Notes under the pieces: model-generated
The model's database searches: none
Seen by the model: only the letters and a program-made list of their open reading frames with translations
What the model was told of the DNA's origin: nothing
Shown here: piece after piece, positions 28,999 through 39,608 of the stretch
Layout of the letters: each line of letters starts with the position of its first letter
How positions within the stretch are numbered: position 1 is the first letter of the stretch
DNA from: AC-32 sp963766375
Lineage (GTDB): Bacteria > Actinomycetota > Thermoleophilia > Gaiellales > Gaiellaceae
Reading direction: 5' to 3'
NCBI GenBank assembly: GCA_963766375.1
Contig: CAVXZG010000007.1
Location: 13,484-77,483, forward strand
Length of the DNA stretch: 64,000 nt
Program-made: the position numbers and the translations under genes

Positions 28999-29979
28999 TG
29001 AGCTCTCTGCCTGTCGAAGGGCACTTGCCCTCGCTCGACGGAGCCACGGGCTGGCTCAACTCGGAGCCGCTCTCAACCGAGAGCCTGCGCGGCAAGGTCG
29101 TCCTGGTCGACTTCTGGACGTACACCTGCATCAACTGGCTCCGCACGCTCGTCGTACATCCGCGCCTGGGCGGAGAAGTACGAGGAGCACGGGTTAGTGG
29201 TGATCGGCGTCCACACGCCCGAGTTCCCGTTCGAACAGGACGTCGACAACGTTCGCGAGGCTGCGAAGGAGATGGAGGTCGAGTATCCGGTCGCGCTCGA
29301 CAGCGACTACGCGGTCTGGCGGGCCTTCGACAACAGCTACTGGCCGGCCGCCTACATCGCCGATGCGCAGGGACGAATCCGGCACCATCAATTCGGCGAG
29401 GGCGGATACGAAGAGTGCGAGAGGGTCATCCAGCGGTTGCTGGGCGAGGCCGGCGGTCGACGTCGCTGACGATCTCGTCTCCGTCTCTCCGCGACGGTTT
29501 CGAGGCTCAGGCCGACTGGGCGAACCTGGAGTCGCCCGAGACGTACCTCGGCTACGAGCAAGCCGCAGAACTTCGCGTCTCCGGGCGGCGCCGCGCTCGA
29601 CGAGCCTCGCACGCTACGTCGCGCCGGACCGGTTGAAGCTCAACCACTGGGCGCTCGCGGGCGACTGGACGATCGAGCGGGGGGCGAGCGTGCTCGAACC
29701 AGGCCGACGGCCGGATCTCGTTCCGCTTCCACGCCCGCGACGTCCACCTCGTCATGGGGCCGCCGGAACGAGGCACGTCGGTGCCGTTCCGCGTGCTCGT
29801 CGACGGAGAGCGCTCCCGGCAGCGCTCACGGGCTCGACGTCGACGAGGACGGCCACGGAGCCGTGGCCCAGCAGCGGCTCCACCAGCTGATCCGCCAGCA
29901 GGGAGCGATCAGCGACCGGACGTTCGAGATCACGTTCCTCGCTCCCGGTGTCGAGGCCTACGTGTTCACCTTCGGCTAG
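28999..29979 (+). pseudogene. Thioredoxin-like protein with DipZ-type C-terminal domain (many frameshifts)
   Basis: Reconstructed protein of about 326 residues. Residues 1-160 form a TlpA/AhpC-like thioredoxin fold (LRGKVVLVDFWTYTCINW, then VVIGVHTPEFPFEQDVDNV, FDNSYWPAAYIADAQG). The rest resembles the C-terminal domain of mycobacterial DipZ (SPETYLGYEQA, FASPGG, LAGDWTIE, ITFLAPGVEAYVFTFG). The redox motif is TCINW: the second Cys of CxxC is Trp. Frames change near 29155, 29457, 29490, 29565, 29610, 29695 and 29820. The CcdA-like membrane part of DipZ is absent. Confidence 0.65.
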
Positions 29980-29999
29980 GGCTCTGCTGGACCCATAGC

Positions 30000-30028
30000 T
30001 TGACCGGATTTGCAGCGGGCGCTACCGT
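30000..30028 (+). promoter_or_regulatory. Promoter with -35 and -10 for the beta-helix protein
   Basis: TTGACC at 30000-30005 and TACCGT at 30023-30028, spaced exactly 17 bases, 12 bases before ATG 30041. One of the few sites in the window with a good -35 element. Confidence 0.55.
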
Positions 30029-30040
30029 CGAACGGCTCCG

Positions 30041-31813
30041 ATGAGGATCCGGACGGGGGTCGCGCTCGCCGCATCGGTCGCTTTGGCGGCGGCCGTGAAC
30101 GCACACGCCGCCACCTTCACAGTCACCCGTCTGGACGACCCCGCCCCGGGGGCCTGCGACTCGGACTGCTCGCTGCGCGAGGCCGTGCGTGCGGCCAACG
30201 CCGGCTCCGGTGGCGACACGATCTCGATCCCGGCCGGCCACATCCGGCTGAGGATCGCCGGCCCCGGTGAAGACGCCGCGGCCACCGGCGATCTCGATCT
30301 GACCAAGAGCGTCACGATCGCCGGCTCCGGCGCGCGGGCGACCGTGATCGACGCCGACGGCGGTGACCGGGTCTTTGACATCAAGACGGGCGTCACAGCC
30401 CTGATCTCCGACGTCACGGTCACGGGCGGCTTCGTCGACGGCAACGGCGGTGGGATCGCGAGCGCGGGCCTGCTCACGCTCGTCCGGGACACCGTCTCCG
30501 GGAACCACGCGCTGCTGGCCTCGAACGGGAACGGCGGCGGGATCGACTCCAGCGGCACGCTCACGCTTACGGAGACGGAGGTCTCGGGCAACGGCGCCTA
30601 CAACGGCGGAGGGATCAGGTTCGGCGGCACCCTCTCGCTGACGAACAGCACGGTCAGCGCCAACACGGCGGGCGGCCCCGGCTCGAACGGCGACGGAGGT
30701 GGCATCTCGGGCTCCGGCGGAGCGACGCTCACGGCGACCGGCACCACGATCGTCGGCAACAGCGCCTTCAACGGCCTCGGCTCGGGCGGCGGCATCAGCG
30801 CCTCGATGGCGACCCTGGGCGGGACGATCGTCGCCAACAACCTCGCGCACGAGACCAACCAGAGCGCGACCTACGCCGACAACTGCTCGGTCGGCACGAT
30901 CGCCACCCAGGGGAGCAACCTCTCGGACACGACCGATTGCAACCTGGCCTCACCGAGCGACCAGCAGAACGTGCCCGTGCTGCTTGGCCCACTGGCCGAC
31001 AACGGCGGCGAGACGGACACCCACGCCGTGCCCGCCGCGAGCAAGGCGCTGAACTCCAGCGCGGTCTGCCCCGCAACCGACCAGCGCGGAGCGACCCGTA
31101 GGGCCGGTGTGCCCTGCGAGGTCGGCGCCTATGAGGTCGCGCCGCCGACTCCTGGCGGCTCGCCGGCCACGAGCGTCACAGCCACGAGCGCGGTGCTCGA
31201 GGGGGCGGCGGAGAGCAGCGTGCTGCTGACCGCCTACCGCTTTGCCTGGACCGTGGAAGGCACTACCACGGGCGGCACCACGGCCCTGCAGTGGGTCGCG
31301 CCGAAGACAACTGCCCACCTCTCCGCGCGCCTCACGGGCCTGGCACCTGGCACGACCTACAGCTACGAGCTCGTGGGCGTCAACGCCGATGGGACCGGCT
31401 CGAGCACGCCTATCGCGTTCACCACCGCCCAGGACCGGACGAAGCCGGTGCTCAGCCTCCTTCGCGTCGCACCCGCGATCTTCCGCGCGGCCAAGGGAAC
31501 GACGATCTCGTTCACGCTTTCGGAGGCCGCGACCACGACGCTGCGGTTCGACCGGGTGCTACCGGGCGTGCGGCGGGGCAAGCGCTGCGTCGCGCGCACC
31601 GCTCGCCGGCGCGGCCGGGCCTGCACGCGCTACATCCCTGTCGTCGGCAGCGTCGCGGTCGTCGGCAAACTCGGCGCCAACAGCACCCGCTTCGACGCCA
31701 AGGTCGCCGGAAAACCGCTCCGGCCCAGTGCATACCGCCTGCGCGCAGCTCCGAAGGACGGCTCCGGAAACGTCGGCAAGACCGTGATTACCGCGTTCCG
31801 CGTCCGGCGCTAG
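30041..31813 (+). CDS. Secreted parallel beta-helix protein with fibronectin-III-like domain
   Basis: 590 residues. Signal peptide (TGVALAASVALAAAVNAHAA), then the CSLREAVRAANAGSGGDTI motif typical of CSLREA-type secreted proteins, then a right-handed beta-helix with repeated units such as GNGGGIASAGLLTL, GGGIDSSGTLTLTETEVSGN and GGGIRFGGTLSLTNSTVS. It is followed by a fibronectin-III-like stretch (ATSVTATSAVLEGAAE, LTGLAPGTTYSYELVGVNAD) and a basic C-terminal beta domain (GKRCVARTARRRGRACTR, YRLRAAPKDGSGN). Likely a surface or matrix protein; no enzyme motif seen. Confidence 0.8.
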   Translation: MRIRTGVALAASVALAAAVNAHAATFTVTRLDDPAPGACDSDCSLREAVRAANAGSGGDTISIPAGHIRLRIAGPGEDAAATGDLDLTKSVTIAGSGARATVIDADGGDRVFDIKTGVTALISDVTVTGGFVDGNGGGIASAGLLTLVRDTVSGNHALLASNGNGGGIDSSGTLTLTETEVSGNGAYNGGGIRFGGTLSLTNSTVSANTAGGPGSNGDGGGISGSGGATLTATGTTIVGNSAFNGLGSGGGISASMATLGGTIVANNLAHETNQSATYADNCSVGTIATQGSNLSDTTDCNLASPSDQQNVPVLLGPLADNGGETDTHAVPAASKALNSSAVCPATDQRGATRRAGVPCEVGAYEVAPPTPGGSPATSVTATSAVLEGAAESSVLLTAYRFAWTVEGTTTGGTTALQWVAPKTTAHLSARLTGLAPGTTYSYELVGVNADGTGSSTPIAFTTAQDRTKPVLSLLRVAPAIFRAAKGTTISFTLSEAATTTLRFDRVLPGVRRGKRCVARTARRRGRACTRYIPVVGSVAVVGKLGANSTRFDAKVAGKPLRPSAYRLRAAPKDGSGNVGKTVITAFRVRR

Positions 31814-31902
31814 GAACTTTTCGTTTGCCGCCGAAGAAGATTGCCCTCAGAATGTGAACGCAGCTCCCGCAGCGGCATTTGCCCAGACGCATCGGAGGTC
31901 GC

Positions 31903-33233
31903 ATGGCCAAGAAGGTTGTCAGCCCGCCCGCAAAGCGGCGTGACGCCCGCTCGAAGAACGGCTCCCAGGGTGACGGCGGCCCGCAGCGTGGCGCCCTCGT
32001 CGCCGACATCATCATCGCGAACGCGCCCGACCCCGTGTTCGTCTCCGACCTCGAGGGCAAGATCCTCCAGGCAAACGACGCCGTCTCCGAGCTGCTCGGC
32101 TTCCGCAAGGACGAGGTGCTCGAACAGTCGCTGCAGCGCTTCATCAGCCCGGAGGAGACGCGCGAGTTCGTCGCCGCTCTCGGCGAGGTGGTCGAGCGCG
32201 GCGTCACCCGAAACGTCGTCCTGAACCCACGCAGCGCCTCGGGCGAGGTGATTCCGACCAGCCTGAACGCCTCGGCCCTGCGCGACCCCGAGGGCAAGGT
32301 GATCGGCGCGATCGGCGTCCTGCGAGACATGCGCGAGCTGGACAAGGCCCGCGCCTACGCGGAGAGCTTGATCAAGAACGCTCCCGACCCGGTGTTCGTC
32401 TCCGACCTCGAGGGCAAGATCCTCCAGGCCAACGACGCGGTCTCCCAGCTGCTCGGCTTCCGCCAGGACGAGGTGCTCGAGCAGTCGCTCTCGCGCTTCA
32501 TCAGCGCCGAGGAGACGATGGAGTTCACCGCGGCCCTGCGCGAGGTGGTCGAGCGCGGCGTGACGAGAAACGCCGTCCTCAATCCGCGCAGCGCCTCCGG
32601 CGAGGTGATCCCGACCAGCCTCAACGCCTCCGCCCTGCGCGACCCCGACGGCAAGGTGATCGGCGCGATCGGCGTCCTGCGAGACATGCGCGAGCTGGAC
32701 AAGGCCCGCGCCTACGCCGAGAGCCTGATCGAGAACGCGCCCGACCCGGTGTTCGTCTCCGACCTCGAGGGCAAGATCCTCCAGGCCAACGAGGCGGTCT
32801 CGCAGCTGCTCGGCTTCCGCACGGACGAGGTCGTCGAGCAGTCGCTCTCGCGCTTCATCAGTCCCGAGGAGACGCGCGAGTTCACGGCCGCTCTGCGCGA
32901 GGTCGTCGAGCGCGGCGTGACGAGAAACGCCCGCCTCAACCCCCGCAGCGCCTCCGGCGAGATCATCCCCACCACCCTCAACGCCTCCGCCCTGCGCGAC
33001 TCCGACGGCAAGGTGATCGGCGCGATCGGGATCCTGCGCGACATGCGCGCCTACGAAGAGGTGGTGCGCGACCTCGAGCGGTCGAAGAGCGAGCTCCAGG
33101 AGAAGATCCTCGACCTCGAGAAGTTCGAGGAGGTCGTCGTCGGCCGCGAGCTGAAGATGATCGCCCTCGAGAAGGAGCTGGAGACGCTCCAGCAGGAGAA
33201 CGAGAGGCTCAAGACCGAGCGCGCGACGGGCTG

Positions 33234-33234
<1 letters not shown>
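31903..33234 (+). CDS. Triple-PAS sensor/adaptor protein with C-terminal coiled coil
   Basis: 443 residues. A Lys-rich leader is followed by three nearly identical PAS domains, each about 119 residues: they begin NAPDPVFVSDLEGKILQAN at residues 40, 159 and 278 and end GAIGVLRDMRELDKARAYAE. A coiled coil (about 385-443) closes the protein. There is no kinase or output domain, so it probably senses and passes the signal to the kinase encoded next, whose ATG overlaps its stop (TGATG). ATG 31903 is preferred because GGAGG sits five bases upstream; a TTG at 31879 is also in frame. Confidence 0.87.
32017..33087 (+). repeat. Three tandem 357-bp direct repeats encoding PAS domains
   Basis: Units begin at about 32017, 32374 and 32731, a period of exactly 357 bp (119 codons). 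Long stretches are nearly identical at DNA level, including synonymous positions, for example the bases coding VSDLEGKILQAN and GEVIPTSLNASALRDP. This indicates recent duplication or ongoing gene conversion. Such a repeat also invites copy-number change and assembly collapse. Confidence 0.85.
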
Positions 33235-34256
<1,022 letters not shown>

Positions 34257-34259
34257 ACG

Positions 34260-35716
34260 CTGCGCGAGATCCTGATCGTCGACGACGACCCGGCGCTGCT
34301 CGAGGCGCTTCCGCGCGCGCTGCAGCTTCGGCTGGACGGGATCGGGATCGACACCTCGGAGACCGCCGCCGACGCGCTCGAGCGGATCCGCCGCGAGGAC
34401 TACGACGCGATCGTGACCGACATCAAGATGCCGGGGATGGACGGGCTCGCCCTCCTGAACGAGATCCGCAGCGTGCGGCCGAAGACGCCGACGCTCCTGA
34501 TCACCGGCCACGGCGAGCACGACCTCGCGGTCCAGGCGCTCCGCGGCGGGGCCTACGACTTCGTGCAGAAGCCGATCGACCGCGACTACTTCGTCGCCTC
34601 GCTCGAGCGCGCGATCCAGCTGCGCCGGCTCGACCGCGAGGTCGAGCGTCAGCGCCTGGCGCTGGAGCGGCACGCGCGCGTGCTCGAGCACGTGGACGAC
34701 GGCGTCTTCCTCCTCGACGAGGGCGGCGTGATCCGGCACTGGAACCCGGCGGCTCAGGCGATCACCGGGCTCGCCGAGGACGCAGGTGCTCGACAGGCCG
34801 GCCGAGGAGGCGCTGCCGGGCTGGGAGACGATCGGCAGCCTGATCCCGGTGGCCACCCTTCCGGGGCCTGGAAGCCGCGGGGCCAAGACGGTGCCGCTCG
34901 AGCTCGACGGCCGCGAGCTGTGGCTCTCGATCTCCGGCGTGAAATTTGGCGACGGCATCGTCTACGCCTTCCGCAACCTGACCGAGGAGCGCGCGCTCGA
35001 CGAGCTCAAGGGCGAGTTCGTCGCGACCGTGTCGCACGAGCTGCGCACGCCGCTTGCGGCGATCTACGGCTCGGCCCAGACGCTGCGCCGCAAGGACCTC
35101 GACCTCGACGACGAGCGCCGCGAGAGCCTGCTCGACGTGATCGCCCACGAGTCCGAGCGGCTGACGCGCATCGCCGGAGACATCCTGCTGGCGAACACGC
35201 TCGACTCGGACCGCCTGCGGCTGGAGCGCGAGCCGGTCGACCTGGACGGGCTCACCCGCGAGGTGGTGGAGCAGATGCGCATCTCCTTCGTCGACCGGGA
35301 CGACATCTCGATCCAGTTCTCGAGCCGGCAGCCCGGCGCCGCAGTCGCCGGTGACGCCGGACAAGCTCCGCCAGATCCTGATGAACCTGATCGAGAACGC
35401 GGTCAAGTACTCGCCCGACGGCGGGCGCATCGAGGTCGGTCTGGAGGCCCGCGACAGCCGCGTGCGCGTGATCGTCCGCGACGAGGGCATCGGGATCCCG
35501 CCGGGCGAGGAGCAGCGCATCTTCGGCAAGTTCTACCGAGTCGATCCGCAGCTCAGCCGCGGCGTCGGCGGCACCGGGCTCGGGCTCTATATCTCGCGCG
35601 AGCTCGTGCGCCGGATGCAGGGCCGCCTCTCGGTCGCCTCGCACGAGGGCAAGGGCTCGACGTTCTTCGTCGACCTGCCGCTGGCGCCCGCCGCCGCGCT
35701 CAGCGAGACCGGCTAG
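34260..35716 (+). CDS. Hybrid: receiver - PAS - histidine kinase (two frameshifts)
   Basis: About 484 residues. N-terminal receiver (ILIVDDDPALLEAL, phospho-acceptor in VTDIKMPGMDG, LITGHGEHD, FVQKPID), then a PAS-like segment (VLEHVDDGVFLLDEGGVIRH), then HisKA with His in VSHELRTPLAAI and HATPase_c (NLIENAVKYSPDGG, DEGIGIPPGEE, GTGLGLYISREL). Shifts occur near 34786 and near 35345. No ATG, GTG or TTG lies before the receiver; CTG 34260, three bases after the previous stop, is the nearest candidate, so a base error is likely. Possible relay target of the upstream kinase. Confidence 0.85.
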
Positions 35717-35727
35717 ACAACCGGCCC

Positions 35728-36672
35728 GTGGCCGCGCCGATCCGCATCGGCACCTGCTCCTGGGCGGACGAGTCGCTGACGCGCTACTTCTACCCGCCGG
35801 GGGTGAAAGGCGCCGAGGAGCGGCTGCGCTACTACGCCGACCGGTTCGACACCGTCGAGGCGAACTCGACGTACTACCGCCTTCCGGACGAGGAGATGGT
35901 GCGCCGCTGGCACGAGCGCACGCCCGAGGGATTCGTCATGCACGTCAAGGCCTTCGGCGTGATGACGCGGCACCCGGTCAAGCTCGAGCAGCTCCCGCCG
36001 GACCTGCGCGAGGGAGCGCCCGTGGACGAGCGCGGCCGCATCGACCGTCCGCCGCGCGAGTTCCGGGCCGAGGTCTTCCGCCGCTTCCATGCCGCGCTCG
36101 AGCCCCTGCGCCTGAACGACAAGCTCGGCGGGATCCTCATGCAGCTCCCGCCTTACGTGGTCTTCAAGCCGGCCTCGCTCGAGTACCTCGAGTGGGCGCA
36201 GGAGCAGCTCGGCGGGGACGAGATGCTGGTCGAGTTCCGGCATGCGAGCTGGCTCGACGAGGAGAACCGCCTGGAGACGCTCGCCTTCCTCGAGCGCAAC
36301 CACATGAGCTACGTGATCGTGGACGCACCGCGGACGCAGGCGCGGAACGTCTCCCCCACCGTCGTCGCGACGACCACCCCGACGGCGTACGTCCGCTACC
36401 ACGGCCGCAACGCGGAGACCTGGAACAAGCGCGTGCGCAGCGCCGCCGAGCGGTTCGACTACCTCTACTCCGAGGAGGAGCTCGGCGAGTGGGTCGCGCC
36501 GCTGGCCGAGCTCAGCGGTCAGGCGGACAACGTCTACGCGATGTTCAACAACAACGGCCGCTCGGCGACGCCGCAGGGCGACATCGCGCAGGCACCGGTC
36601 AACGCGCAGATGCTGCGCGGGCTGCTCGAGAGCAAGGGGTTGCCGGTCACGCCGGCGCCCGCCTCTGCGTAG
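35728..36672 (+). CDS. DUF72-family TIM-barrel protein
   Basis: 314 residues of the DUF72 (YecE-like) family: RIGTCSWADESLTRYFYPPG at the start, FDTVEANSTYYRLP, LGGILMQLPPYV, LVEFRHASWLDE, AYVRYHGRNAETW and a C-terminal YAMFNNNGRSATPQGDIAQA. A TIM-barrel fold related to xylose-isomerase-like proteins; biochemical role unknown. Start GTG 35728, 11 bases after the hybrid-kinase stop, same strand, so possibly co-transcribed. Confidence 0.9.
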   Translation: MAAPIRIGTCSWADESLTRYFYPPGVKGAEERLRYYADRFDTVEANSTYYRLPDEEMVRRWHERTPEGFVMHVKAFGVMTRHPVKLEQLPPDLREGAPVDERGRIDRPPREFRAEVFRRFHAALEPLRLNDKLGGILMQLPPYVVFKPASLEYLEWAQEQLGGDEMLVEFRHASWLDEENRLETLAFLERNHMSYVIVDAPRTQARNVSPTVVATTTPTAYVRYHGRNAETWNKRVRSAAERFDYLYSEEELGEWVAPLAELSGQADNVYAMFNNNGRSATPQGDIAQAPVNAQMLRGLLESKGLPVTPAPASA

Positions 36673-36675
36673 CAT
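36670..36675 (+). promoter_or_regulatory. Putative leaderless -10 element of the esterase gene
   Basis: TAGCAT, eight bases before ATG 36684; its TAG is also the stop of the DUF72 gene. Confidence 0.35.
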
Positions 36676-36683
36676 CCAGAGCC

Positions 36684-37706
36684 ATGGAGCCCTGGTCCTA
36701 CGAGCTCGCCGGCCGCTTCGACGAGCACCAGTTCGAGAGCGAGGTCCTGAAGGACAACCCGCTCGGCGACCCGCACGTGCGCCCGCTCTGGGTCTACGTG
36801 CCGCCCGGCTACGACACGGACTCCGAGCGGAGCTACCCGGTGATCCACGTGATCCAGGGCCTGACGGGGCAGATCGACATGTGGCGCAACCGGACGCCGT
36901 TCCGCAAGAACTTCCCGGAGCTCGTGGACGAGATGTTCGCGCGCGAGGCCTCGCCGCCGTGCCTGCTCGTCTTCGTCGACGCCTGGACCTCGCTCGGCGG
37001 AAGCCAGTTCGTCGACTCGCCCGGGACCGGCCGCTACCACACATACATCTGCGACGAGGTCGTGCCCTTCGTGGACGCGAACTACCGGACGATGGCGGCG
37101 TCCGAGCACCGCGGGATCGCGGGCAAGTCGAGCGGCGGCTACGGCGCGATGGTGAACCCGATGCTGCGGCCGGACGTCTTCGGCGGCCTGGCCACCCACG
37201 CCGGCGACGCGCTCTTCGAGATGTGCTACCTGCCGGAGTTCCGCAACTCGGTGCGCGCGCTGCGGGAGCATTACGACGGCTCGTTCGAGCGCTTCTGGGA
37301 GGACTTCCGCAGCCGCCCCGCGCTCTCGAAGGACAGCGACCACACCCTTCTGAACGACTACTGCATGGCAGCCTGCTACTCGGCTGACGAGGACGGGACG
37401 GTGCAGCTGCCCTACGACACCGCGACCGGAGAGCTGCGGCCCGAGATCTGGGAGCGCTGGCTTGCCTGGGACCCGGTGCGGATGGCGCCCGAGCGGGCCG
37501 ACGCGCTGCGCTCGCTCAAAGCGATCTACGTGGACTGCGGCAAGCGTGACCAGTTCTACCTCGACCTCGGCGCGGAGGCATTCCGCCGGAGGCTCGAGGA
37601 GGTCGGCGTGACCGATTACTTCTTCGAGCTCTTCGAGGGAACGCACTCTGCGGTCGAGTACCGCTACCCGCTTGGGATCGCGTACCTAGCGGAGCGGCTC
37701 TCGTGA
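36684..37706 (+). CDS. Putative esterase (esterase D/antigen 85-like alpha/beta hydrolase)
   Basis: 340-residue alpha/beta hydrolase of the putative-esterase family: LWVYVPPGYDTDSERSYPVI at the start, nucleophile elbow GKSSGGYGAM, and catalytic His in FEGTHSAVEYRYP. No signal peptide, so cytoplasmic. The substrate is unknown; relatives hydrolyse S-formylglutathione, enterobactin or mycolate esters. The stop TGA overlaps the GTG of the amidase (GTGA), which implies translational coupling. Confidence 0.85.
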   Translation: MEPWSYELAGRFDEHQFESEVLKDNPLGDPHVRPLWVYVPPGYDTDSERSYPVIHVIQGLTGQIDMWRNRTPFRKNFPELVDEMFAREASPPCLLVFVDAWTSLGGSQFVDSPGTGRYHTYICDEVVPFVDANYRTMAASEHRGIAGKSSGGYGAMVNPMLRPDVFGGLATHAGDALFEMCYLPEFRNSVRALREHYDGSFERFWEDFRSRPALSKDSDHTLLNDYCMAACYSADEDGTVQLPYDTATGELRPEIWERWLAWDPVRMAPERADALRSLKAIYVDCGKRDQFYLDLGAEAFRRRLEEVGVTDYFFELFEGTHSAVEYRYPLGIAYLAERLS

Positions 37707-38365
37707 TCCTGAGCGCTGCGGGCGTTGCCGCCGCAGCGCTGATCTGCCTCGACCCCGGCCACGGCACCCCGCCGGCCGTGGGCCGGCAGACCGAGCCCAT
37801 CGGCCCCGGCTCGAAGGTGCTGAAGATCAAGGACGGCGGCGGCGCCGCCGGCGAGGCGGGCGTCGCGCTGGCGATCGCGCGCCGCACACGGGCGCTCCTG
37901 CTGGCACGCGGCTACCGCGTGGCGATGACGCGCACCGGCTCGACCTTCCGCTACGGCAACGGCGGGAACATCGCGCGCGCGCAGTTCTGCAACCGGCGGC
38001 ATGCGGCACTGATGGTTCGCATCCACGCGGACGGCTCCGGCAACACCTCGCTGCACGGAGTCTCGACGCTGGTCCCCGCCTGGCACCGCGGCTGGACGGA
38101 CGACATCTACACGCCGAGCCTGCGCGCCGGGCGGGCGCTGCAGCGGGCGGTGGTCAGCGCAACCGGCGCAGCCGACCGTGGCCTCGTCCGGCGCGCCGAC
38201 CTGACGGGCTTCAACTGGTCCGACGTGCCGTCCGTACTCGTGGAGACCGGGTTCCTCTCGAATCCGGCCGAGCGGCGCCTGCTCCAGTCGGGCGCTTATC
38301 AGCAGCGGGTCGCGCGGGGCCTGAGCGCCGGCGTGGCGGCCTTCATCGCGCTGCCAAGCAGTTAG
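37703..38365 (+). CDS. N-acetylmuramoyl-L-alanine amidase (Amidase_3)
   Basis: 220-residue zinc amidase cutting the MurNAc-L-Ala bond of peptidoglycan. Motifs: ICLDPGHGTPP (first zinc His), GEAGVALAIARRTRALL with the Glu ligand, TRTGSTFRYGN, MVRIHADGSGN (His) and the catalytic Glu in VLVETGFLSNP. The short hydrophobic start (ILSAAGVAAAALICLD) may be a weak signal peptide or only part of strand 1. Starts with GTG 37703, overlapping the esterase stop. Confidence 0.9.
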   Translation: MILSAAGVAAAALICLDPGHGTPPAVGRQTEPIGPGSKVLKIKDGGGAAGEAGVALAIARRTRALLLARGYRVAMTRTGSTFRYGNGGNIARAQFCNRRHAALMVRIHADGSGNTSLHGVSTLVPAWHRGWTDDIYTPSLRAGRALQRAVVSATGAADRGLVRRADLTGFNWSDVPSVLVETGFLSNPAERRLLQSGAYQQRVARGLSAGVAAFIALPSS

Positions 38366-38646
38366 TCGGGCGAGGAGCCGCGCATCTCGTCGGCGGCCGC
38401 TCGACCGCGCTCGTGCACGGCCTTGCGCCGGTCCTCGACCTCTGCCGGCTCAGGCACCTCGTCCACCGGAGTCTCGGCGGCCTCGAACTCCTCGCGCTCC
38501 TCGACGATCGTGCGCGACTCGTCGAGCTTGCGCCGCAACTCCTCCGCGCGCGGGTCTTCGGCGGGTGCCGGGACGCGCCGCAGCTTCCGGTAGACGGCGA
38601 CCCCAGCCCCGGCGGCACCGGCCAGCCAGGCGATCCGGGCTCTCAT
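38362..38646 (-). CDS. Small membrane-anchored charged protein
   Basis: 94 residues: one N-terminal hydrophobic helix (ARIAWLAGAAGAGVAVY) followed by a strongly charged, probably coiled-coil tail (DPRAEELRRKLDESRTIVEE, VEDRRKAVHERGRAAADEMR). Convergent with the amidase (4-base overlap) and divergent from rpsF. Resembles small hypothetical proteins of actinobacteria; no function can be assigned. Confidence 0.6.
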   Translation of the reverse strand: MRARIAWLAGAAGAGVAVYRKLRRVPAPAEDPRAEELRRKLDESRTIVEEREEFEAAETPVDEVPEPAEVEDRRKAVHERGRAAADEMRGSSPD

Positions 38647-38757
38647 GAGGCCGATGCTACACTGGCGCCCTTCCTGCCACGCCATCGCGCCGTTCGCTCC
38701 CGAGCGGCGCCTGCCGGCGAGGCCGACTCAGACCGAAGGAAGGGAGGACTCGGGAGC

Positions 38758-39156
38758 GTGACCGACTACGAGATTTTGCTCATGCTCGATCCTGAGCTGC
38801 CGGATGAGCGCCAGACCGAGATCGTCACCCGCTCGCGCGAGGCAATCGAGCGCGACGGCGGGCGCTTTGACGCGCACGAGCCCTGGGGCCGGCGGCGCCT
38901 CGCCTACGAGATCGACCACAAGGGCGAGGGCTCCTACCACCTCCTGACCTTCGCGGCCGAGCCCGCGACGCTCGCGGAGATCTCCCGCGTCCTGAAGATC
39001 ACCGACGGCGTCATGCGCCACATGGCCGTGCGCCGAGTGGTCGGCGCCTCGACCCGCCCGCCCGAGCCTGCTCCTCAAGAGCCAGTAGCGGTGGCCGCTG
39101 TCGCGAGTCAGGATTCCGAGACCGAGATGACCGAGACCGAGACCGAAAGCGCCTGA
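38758..39156 (+). CDS. rpsF: 30S ribosomal protein S6
   Basis: 132 residues, start GTG 38758 with GAAGGGAGGA upstream. YEILLMLDPELPDERQTEIV, EPWGRRRLAYEIDHKGEGSY and the GVMRHMAVRR end are typical of S6. The last ~25 residues (acidic, rich in T/E) extend beyond the S6 core. First gene of rpsF-ssb-rpsR-rplI-dnaB, a conserved order in bacteria. S6 pairs with S18 on the 30S platform. Confidence 0.96.
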   Translation: MTDYEILLMLDPELPDERQTEIVTRSREAIERDGGRFDAHEPWGRRRLAYEIDHKGEGSYHLLTFAAEPATLAEISRVLKITDGVMRHMAVRRVVGASTRPPEPAPQEPVAVAAVASQDSETEMTETETESA

Positions 39157-39170
39157 GAGGAGAGGGAGGA

Positions 39171-39608
39171 ATGGCCAACATCAACCGCGTCGTCCTCGTC
39201 GGCAACCTGACCAAGGATCCCGAGCTTCGACACACACCCAGCGGCACGGCCGTCTGCAAGCTGCGCCTGGCCGTGAACACGCGCCAGAAGGACGGCGCCA
39301 CCGGCGAGTGGGGCGACAAGCCGAACTACTTCGACGTCACCGTCTGGGGCAACCAGGGCGAGAGCTGCGCGCAGTACCTCGCGAAGGGCCGCCCCGTCGG
39401 GGTGGACGGCCGACTCGACTGGCGCGAGTGGGATGCCCAGGACGGCACCAAGCGCCAGGCCGTCGAGATCATCGCCGACAGCGTCCAGTTCCTGGGCGGT
39501 CGCCCCGAGGGCGCCGAGGGCGCGCAGCCGCAGTTCGTCCCCAGCGGCGCCACCGCCGAGAACGCCGACTTCGGCACCGCCGCGGCCGACGACGACATCC
39601 CCTTCTGA
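39171..39608 (+). CDS. ssb: Single-stranded DNA-binding protein
   Basis: 145 residues: OB fold with INRVVLVGNLTKDPELRHTP, NYFDVTVWGNQGESCAQYLA and GRLDWREWDAQDGTKRQAVE, then a linker and the conserved acidic tip DDDIPF that binds partner proteins. The stop overlaps the rpsR ATG (TGATG). Good GAGGGAGGA ribosome site. Confidence 0.97.
   Translation: MANINRVVLVGNLTKDPELRHTPSGTAVCKLRLAVNTRQKDGATGEWGDKPNYFDVTVWGNQGESCAQYLAKGRPVGVDGRLDWREWDAQDGTKRQAVEIIADSVQFLGGRPEGAEGAQPQFVPSGATAENADFGTAAADDDIPF

Noticed and set aside
38700..38757. A possible S6:S18-binding leader RNA upstream of rpsF
   Set aside because: The leader has GC-rich inverted segments, but I could not recognise the conserved bulge and loop with confidence by eye; a covariance-model search would decide.
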